Assembly (NCBI GenBank): GCA_938010625.1 | Contig: CALLVJ010000188.1 | Location: 1 to 10,480 of the forward strand | Direction: 5' to 3' | DNA: 10,480 nt | Origin: an uncultured Stomatobaculum sp. | Lineage (GTDB): Bacteria; Bacillota; Clostridia; Lachnospirales; Lachnospiraceae | Shown here: piece by piece, positions 6,629 through 10,480 of the stretch | Numbering within the stretch: position 1 is the first letter of the stretch | Layout of the letters: each line of letters begins with the position of its first letter | Notes under the pieces: generated by a model | What the model saw: the letters and a program-made list of their open reading frames with translations, nothing else | Told to the model about the DNA's origin: nothing | Database searches by the model: none | Made by a program: the position numbers and the translations under genes

Positions 6629-8597
6629 TGCGCTTAAACCTCCGTTCCAGCTCGGTCTTCGTGAGTTCTATGATGGTAGGTCTGCCGTGCGGGCAGTTAT
6701 AGGGATTTTCGAGCGCAAAGAGCTCGTCGAGCAGAGCCTCTGCCTCCTGGTTCGAGATATGCTGATTTCCCTTGATTGCCGCCTTGCAGGACATGGATGC
6801 GGTCTTTTCGATGATGAGGAGCGGCACATCGTCGGCGCGCTGTCCCGCGAGAAGGCTCGCAAACATCGTTTTCAGGAGCTCTTCTTTTAAGACCGAGGGC
6901 AGAATGTTGGGCACGGCCCGGACCGCATAGCTGGAACCGCCGAAGTGCTCAATCGAAAAACCAATTTTTTCAAAGCTCTCATGCTGTTCCGAGAGAAGCG
7001 CTGCCTCTTCCGCGCTGAGCGTGATGAGAAGCGGCGGCTCCAGGCGCTGGGAACTCACTTTCTGACTGCGGTATTCCCGGAGCAGCCGCTCATAGTTCAC
7101 TTTCTCATGCGCCGCATGCTGGTCAATGAGATACATGGAATTGCCACGCTCGGCAATCCAGTAGGTGTCAAAGACTGCGCCGACCAGACGGATGTGCTGC
7201 CGCTCCTCCGGTCGAAACAGCGCATACTGTCCGCTGCGCTCCACGGTCTCAAACGCAGGTCTTTCCTCAGCGATCACCCGGTTCTCTGCCATTTTGTCCG
7301 ACACAGCCCTCTTCTTGTCTGTCGGCAGTGTTCTCTCCCGCGCGGATATTTCACCCGGAATTTTTTTCTTCCCTGTCACTGTCTCTCTGTCTGTTTCCGC
7401 CACGGCGCTCTGATTCGGCTGCCGCTTCCCATAAGCCGAGAGAAATGAAGAGAGCGAAAGCGCCTGTTCCTCTGCCTCCTGCTTCTGTTCTGCCTGCAGG
7501 CGCCTGGTCTCAAATGGCTCCGGTGGTTTTTGATATGCCTTTCGAGGCGCTGTCTGTTGCGCCGTGTTCTTTTCCTGTCTCTCCTCCCGAAGCGAGGAGA
7601 GACGGATTAATTCCGCGCGCTGCAAGGCGTCCTCGACCGCAGCGCGGAGAAAGAGATAGCAGGTCTGACCATCTGAAAAGCGCACTTCCCGCTTGGTCGG
7701 ATGCACATTGACATCGACGCTCTCCGGCTTTGTCTCGAGAAACAGGACAGCAAAAGGAAAATTGTGCTGCATCATGCGGTCGCCGTAGCCGTCCTCAATC
7801 GCCTTCGAGAGCAGCGGGCTCTTGATATAGCGCCCGTTGATGCAGTAGTGCTCGAGCGCGCGGCTGCCCCGAGAAATCTCCGGCCGCCCGATAAAGCCGT
7901 GCACCGAGATTCCATTCTCCTCCCGCTCGACGGGCAAAAGTTTGCTCACAATGTCTCTTCCGTAGAGCTGGTAAATAATGTCCTTGACTTCCCGGTTGCC
8001 GCTCGTATGAAAACGACTCTGTCCATTTGCGAGAAAGCGGACAGAGACCTCCGGGTGCGAGAGCGCGAGCTCTTCCGCGAGCGCTGCGACATGGGCGGTC
8101 TCTGTGACCGCCGCCTTTAAGAAACTGCGCCGCACCGGTGTATTAAAGAAGAGATCGCGGGCGATGACGGTTGTCCCGGCTGGCGCGCCGATTTCCTCGA
8201 TGGCTATCTCCCGCCCGCCCTCCGCCGTATAGCGTACACCGGTCAGCGCATCTCGCTGCTTCGTGATGAGCTCAATCCGCGCGACCGCCGAAATACTCGC
8301 GAGTGCCTCGCCGCGAAAGCCAAGGCTTTGCACATGGTGGATATCCTCTGCAGTCTGAATCTTCGACGTCGCATGGCGGAGAAAGGCCGTCGGAACCTCA
8401 GTAGTGGCAATGCCCGAACCATTGTCGGTCACTCGTATCATTGCAATGCCGCCGTCGCGAATCTCAATCGTGATGACGCTCGCGTCGGCGTCGATTGCAT
8501 TTTCCACGAGCTCTTTCACGATCGAAGCCGGGCGCTCAATGACTTCACCCGCAGCAATTTTATTGATCGTCGACTCATCGAGAACTTGAATGCTCAT
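6621..8597 (-). CDS. mutL: DNA mismatch repair protein MutL, endonuclease type
   Basis: MutL couples mismatch recognition by MutS to strand incision. The GHKL ATPase half is complete: E29 (general base) and N33 in KELVENAIDA, DNGSGI at 58-63, GFRGEALASISAV at 93-105, and HPTKREVRF at 299-307. A charged, poorly conserved linker spans about 335-465. The C-terminal domain carries the nickase metal motif DQHAAHEKVNYE (492-503, with D492, H494, E498 and E503), SCKAAIKGN (603-611) and CPHGRP (635-640). It is therefore a self-nicking MutL of the MutH-less type. Q517-P522 (QRLEPP) fits the Q-x-hydrophobic-x-x-P beta-clamp contact. At 658 residues the length is ordinary. The ATG at 8597 overlaps the mutS stop as ATGA, with AGGAGG at 8602-8607 only 4 nt upstream. 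Confidence 0.98.
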   Translation of the reverse strand: MSIQVLDESTINKIAAGEVIERPASIVKELVENAIDADASVITIEIRDGGIAMIRVTDNGSGIATTEVPTAFLRHATSKIQTAEDIHHVQSLGFRGEALASISAVARIELITKQRDALTGVRYTAEGGREIAIEEIGAPAGTTVIARDLFFNTPVRRSFLKAAVTETAHVAALAEELALSHPEVSVRFLANGQSRFHTSGNREVKDIIYQLYGRDIVSKLLPVEREENGISVHGFIGRPEISRGSRALEHYCINGRYIKSPLLSKAIEDGYGDRMMQHNFPFAVLFLETKPESVDVNVHPTKREVRFSDGQTCYLFLRAAVEDALQRAELIRLSSLREERQEKNTAQQTAPRKAYQKPPEPFETRRLQAEQKQEAEEQALSLSSFLSAYGKRQPNQSAVAETDRETVTGKKKIPGEISARERTLPTDKKRAVSDKMAENRVIAEERPAFETVERSGQYALFRPEERQHIRLVGAVFDTYWIAERGNSMYLIDQHAAHEKVNYERLLREYRSQKVSSQRLEPPLLITLSAEEAALLSEQHESFEKIGFSIEHFGGSSYAVRAVPNILPSVLKEELLKTMFASLLAGQRADDVPLLIIEKTASMSCKAAIKGNQHISNQEAEALLDELFALENPYNCPHGRPTIIELTKTELERRFKRIV

Positions 8598-10480
8598 AGC
8601 GCCTCCTGCAGCTGATAGAGAAAATCAATTGCAGCGCGCGGCGTGAGTTCCGAAAGATTTGTCTGCCGAAGCTGTTCCAGCACTTCGCGTTCAGCGCTCT
8701 CATGAGAACCTGCCACGGTTTCCTGCGCTGCCATTGCCTCTGTGCCGTGTGCTGCTATCTCCCGCGCGCGCGCGGCAATGTCCGCGCCAGAAAGCTCTGC
8801 TGCGATTTCCCGCGCGCGCGCCGTCACTGCCTCCGGCACACCGGCGAGCTTTGCAACCTGAATGCCGTAGCTCTGATCCGCGCCACCCTTTATAATTTTT
8901 CGGAGAAAAGCAATGGTGTCGCCCTGTTCCTTCACGGCAATACAGTAGTTGTGGACGCCCGGAATGCTGCCCTCGAGCTCGGTCAGCTCATGGTAATGCG
9001 TCGCAAACAGAGTCTTTGCGCCGGCAAGACGTCCCGCCGCGAGATATTCGACCACCGCCCAGGCAATTGAGAGCCCGTCAAAAGTCGAAGTGCCGCGGCC
9101 AATTTCATCGAGAATAATGAGGCTTCGCTTTGTCGCATTGCGGAGAATATTTGCGACCTCGGTCATCTCCACCATGAAGGTTGACTGACCGGACGCGAGG
9201 TCATCGGACGCGCCGACCCGCGTAAAGATGCGATCAGAAATGCAAATTTCTGCCTCTGCCGCCGGGACAAAGGAGCCCGTCTGCGCGAGCAGGGCAATCA
9301 GCGCTGTCTGCCGCATATAGGTGGACTTTCCCGCCATATTCGGACCTGTGATCACAGCAATGCGATTCTCGTCGCTGTCCAGCAAGGCATCGTTCTCGAC
9401 AAAGCGATTGCTCTCCATCATGCGCTCCACGACCGGATGCCGTCCTCCCACAATATGCAGAGGCCCATCCACCGTGAGCTTTGGCCGCACATACTGGTAT
9501 CTCTCTGCGACATCCGCGAGTGAGAGCAGTGCGTCCAGATAAGCGACAATCCCCGCGCTCGTCTGAATGCGCGTGACTTCCGCTAAAAGCTTCTGCCGGA
9601 GTTCCTGGAATAAATCAAATTCGAGACCCAGCAACTTTTCCTCTGCGCCGAGAATATTCTCCTCGAGCTTTCCGAGTTCTTCGGTCGTATAGCGCTCGGC
9701 ATTTGCGAGCGTCTGCCGCCGCTGGAAGTAGTCCGGCACCTGCGCGAGCGCTGACTTTGTGACTTCAAAATAGTAGCCAAAGACCTTGTTGTATTTGATG
9801 CGGAGATTTCTGATGCCGGTCTTATTCCGCTCTCTCTCCTCAAGTTCTGCGAGCCACTGCTTGCCCTCGGTGCTCCCGCGGCGGTAACGGTCCACATCCT
9901 CGCTGTAGCCGTCCTTGATGATATGCCCCTCGCGGAGGGTAAGCGGCGGATCGTCTGCAATGGCGCTCTGTAAGAGCGAGGAGAGATCCCGCAAGTCATC
10001 GAGTGAATGCACAAGCTGCTGTAAGAGCGGCGCTGAAAAGGTCTTTAACAAGTTCTTAATCGGCGGCAGCGCCGCAATCGAAGTGCCGAAGGCAAGCATG
10101 TCCCGCGCGTTGGCACTGCCAAGCGTGATGCGTCCCATGAGCCGTTCCATGTCATAAATCGGCGCGAGATACTCTCTCAACTCTTCGCGGTCAATGTAGC
10201 GGGACAGAAATTCCTGAATCGCATCCTGCCTCGCCTCAATTTCCTGTATGTTGAGGAGCGGCTTCTCCAACAAATTCCGGAGAAAGCGCGCGCCCATTGC
10301 CGTCTTCGTGCGATCCAGCACCCAGAGCAGAGACCCATGTTTATTCTTATCGCGAAGAGTCTCTGTGAGTTCCAAATTTCGTCTGGAGGCGGCATCAATC
10401 AGAAGATAGGCGTTGCCCCGGTAAGCCTTTACCTCTGTGATCAGCTCGCACTGGCTCTTCTGCGTGTCGTAGAGATAACG
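8594..10480 (-). CDS. mutS: DNA mismatch repair protein MutS, 3' part (5' end beyond the window)
   Basis: MutS recognises base mismatches and small loops as a sliding-clamp ATPase dimer. The frame is open from the right edge, where it reads RYLYDTQKSQCELITEVKAY, to the TGA at 8594-8596, giving about 628 residues. Roughly 240-250 N-terminal residues, including the mismatch-binding F-x-E motif and the connector domain, lie outside. Present are the lever and clamp domains (RRNLELTETLRDKNKHGS, then the GYYFEVTKS region), the Walker A motif GPNMAGKST (9323-9346), the signature segment DDLASGQSTFMVEM, Walker B with ILDEIGRGTSTFDG, and ATHYHELTELE. The C-terminus ends in the helix-turn-helix ELTPRAAIDFLYQLQ that closes the dimer interface. 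The alanine in NMAGKS, where E. coli has glycine, is common in Clostridia. The linker before the last helices holds a small internal duplication (see the repeat entry). Confidence 0.97.
   Translation of the reverse strand, partial: RYLYDTQKSQCELITEVKAYRGNAYLLIDAASRRNLELTETLRDKNKHGSLLWVLDRTKTAMGARFLRNLLEKPLLNIQEIEARQDAIQEFLSRYIDREELREYLAPIYDMERLMGRITLGSANARDMLAFGTSIAALPPIKNLLKTFSAPLLQQLVHSLDDLRDLSSLLQSAIADDPPLTLREGHIIKDGYSEDVDRYRRGSTEGKQWLAELEERERNKTGIRNLRIKYNKVFGYYFEVTKSALAQVPDYFQRRQTLANAERYTTEELGKLEENILGAEEKLLGLEFDLFQELRQKLLAEVTRIQTSAGIVAYLDALLSLADVAERYQYVRPKLTVDGPLHIVGGRHPVVERMMESNRFVENDALLDSDENRIAVITGPNMAGKSTYMRQTALIALLAQTGSFVPAAEAEICISDRIFTRVGASDDLASGQSTFMVEMTEVANILRNATKRSLIILDEIGRGTSTFDGLSIAWAVVEYLAAGRLAGAKTLFATHYHELTELEGSIPGVHNYCIAVKEQGDTIAFLRKIIKGGADQSYGIQVAKLAGVPEAVTARAREIAAELSGADIAARAREIAAHGTEAMAAQETVAGSHESAEREVLEQLRQTNLSELTPRAAIDFLYQLQEAL
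8753..8822 (-). repeat. Imperfect 48-bp-period duplication in the mutS linker
   Basis: Two near-identical stretches of about 22 bp with alternating CG runs begin exactly 48 bp apart (8753 and 8801). They encode ARAREIAA twice in succession within the MutS C-terminal linker, separated by ELSGADIA. The period is a whole number of codons (16), so the frame is kept. This suggests a tandem duplication that has since diverged, located between the ATPase core and the C-terminal helix-turn-helix. Confidence 0.65.

Noticed and set aside
6321..6890. Plus-strand open frame of 189 codons across the mutL/miaA junction
   Set aside because: It is antisense to two well-supported conserved genes, has no recognisable motif, and its composition mirrors the opposite strand.
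8757..8822. Alternating CG tracts as a possible Z-DNA or regulatory element
   Set aside because: They encode Ala-Arg-Ala-Arg in the mutS frame and are explained by the GC-rich codon choice plus the short internal duplication.
1..10480. A defence system, mobile element or other novel accessory system
   Set aside because: All sequence is taken up by conserved repair, tRNA-modification and cell-wall genes in a familiar order, with no integrase, transposase, repeat array or unexplained coding sequence.

Overview
The window is a stretch of conserved bacterial chromosome. Every gene I can support reads on the minus strand, so transcription runs from the right edge to the left edge. In order it carries mutS (5' end outside the window), mutL, miaA, a PLP-dependent methionine gamma-lyase-like gene, radC, mreC, mreD and the start of a penicillin-binding protein 2 gene (continues past position 1). 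The gene set and order, the endonuclease-type MutL and the large insertion in PBP2 point to a Gram-positive Clostridia member, most likely Lachnospiraceae. By eye the GC content is above 50%, with many GCG and CGC codons, which would suit one of the GC-richer members of that family. The family-level placement is inference from gene content, not from a marker gene.

Right part (about 5675-10480): a repair and tRNA-modification operon. MutS recognises mismatches and MutL nicks the new strand through its own metal-dependent endonuclease site, as in bacteria without MutH. MiaA prenylates A37 of tRNAs that read UNN codons. The PLP enzyme follows with a 4-nt ATGA overlap. mutS/mutL also share an ATGA overlap, and mutL/miaA overlap by 8 nt, so the four genes are probably cotranscribed and translationally coupled.

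Left part (1-4380): radC followed by the elongasome genes mreC, mreD and pbp2, which place side-wall peptidoglycan synthesis. A consensus extended -10 element (TGCTATAAT) lies just after the PLP-enzyme stop codon and could start a separate radC-mreCD-pbp2 transcript. Junctions are again tight: a 4-nt GTGA overlap between radC and mreC, then two junctions where the upstream TGA stop is fused to the next gene's Shine-Dalgarno (TGAGGAG). mreB, which commonly sits between radC and mreC in Firmicutes, is absent here.

No mobile element, CRISPR array, RNA gene, phage gene or rho-independent terminator is visible, and no gene-free stretch exceeds about 60 bases. I see no undescribed system. The points most worth a second look are an apparent single-base frameshift in pbp2 near the left edge (50-77), the roughly 155-residue low-complexity tail of MreC, the missing mreB, and the uncharacterised PLP enzyme within a repair and tRNA-modification operon.
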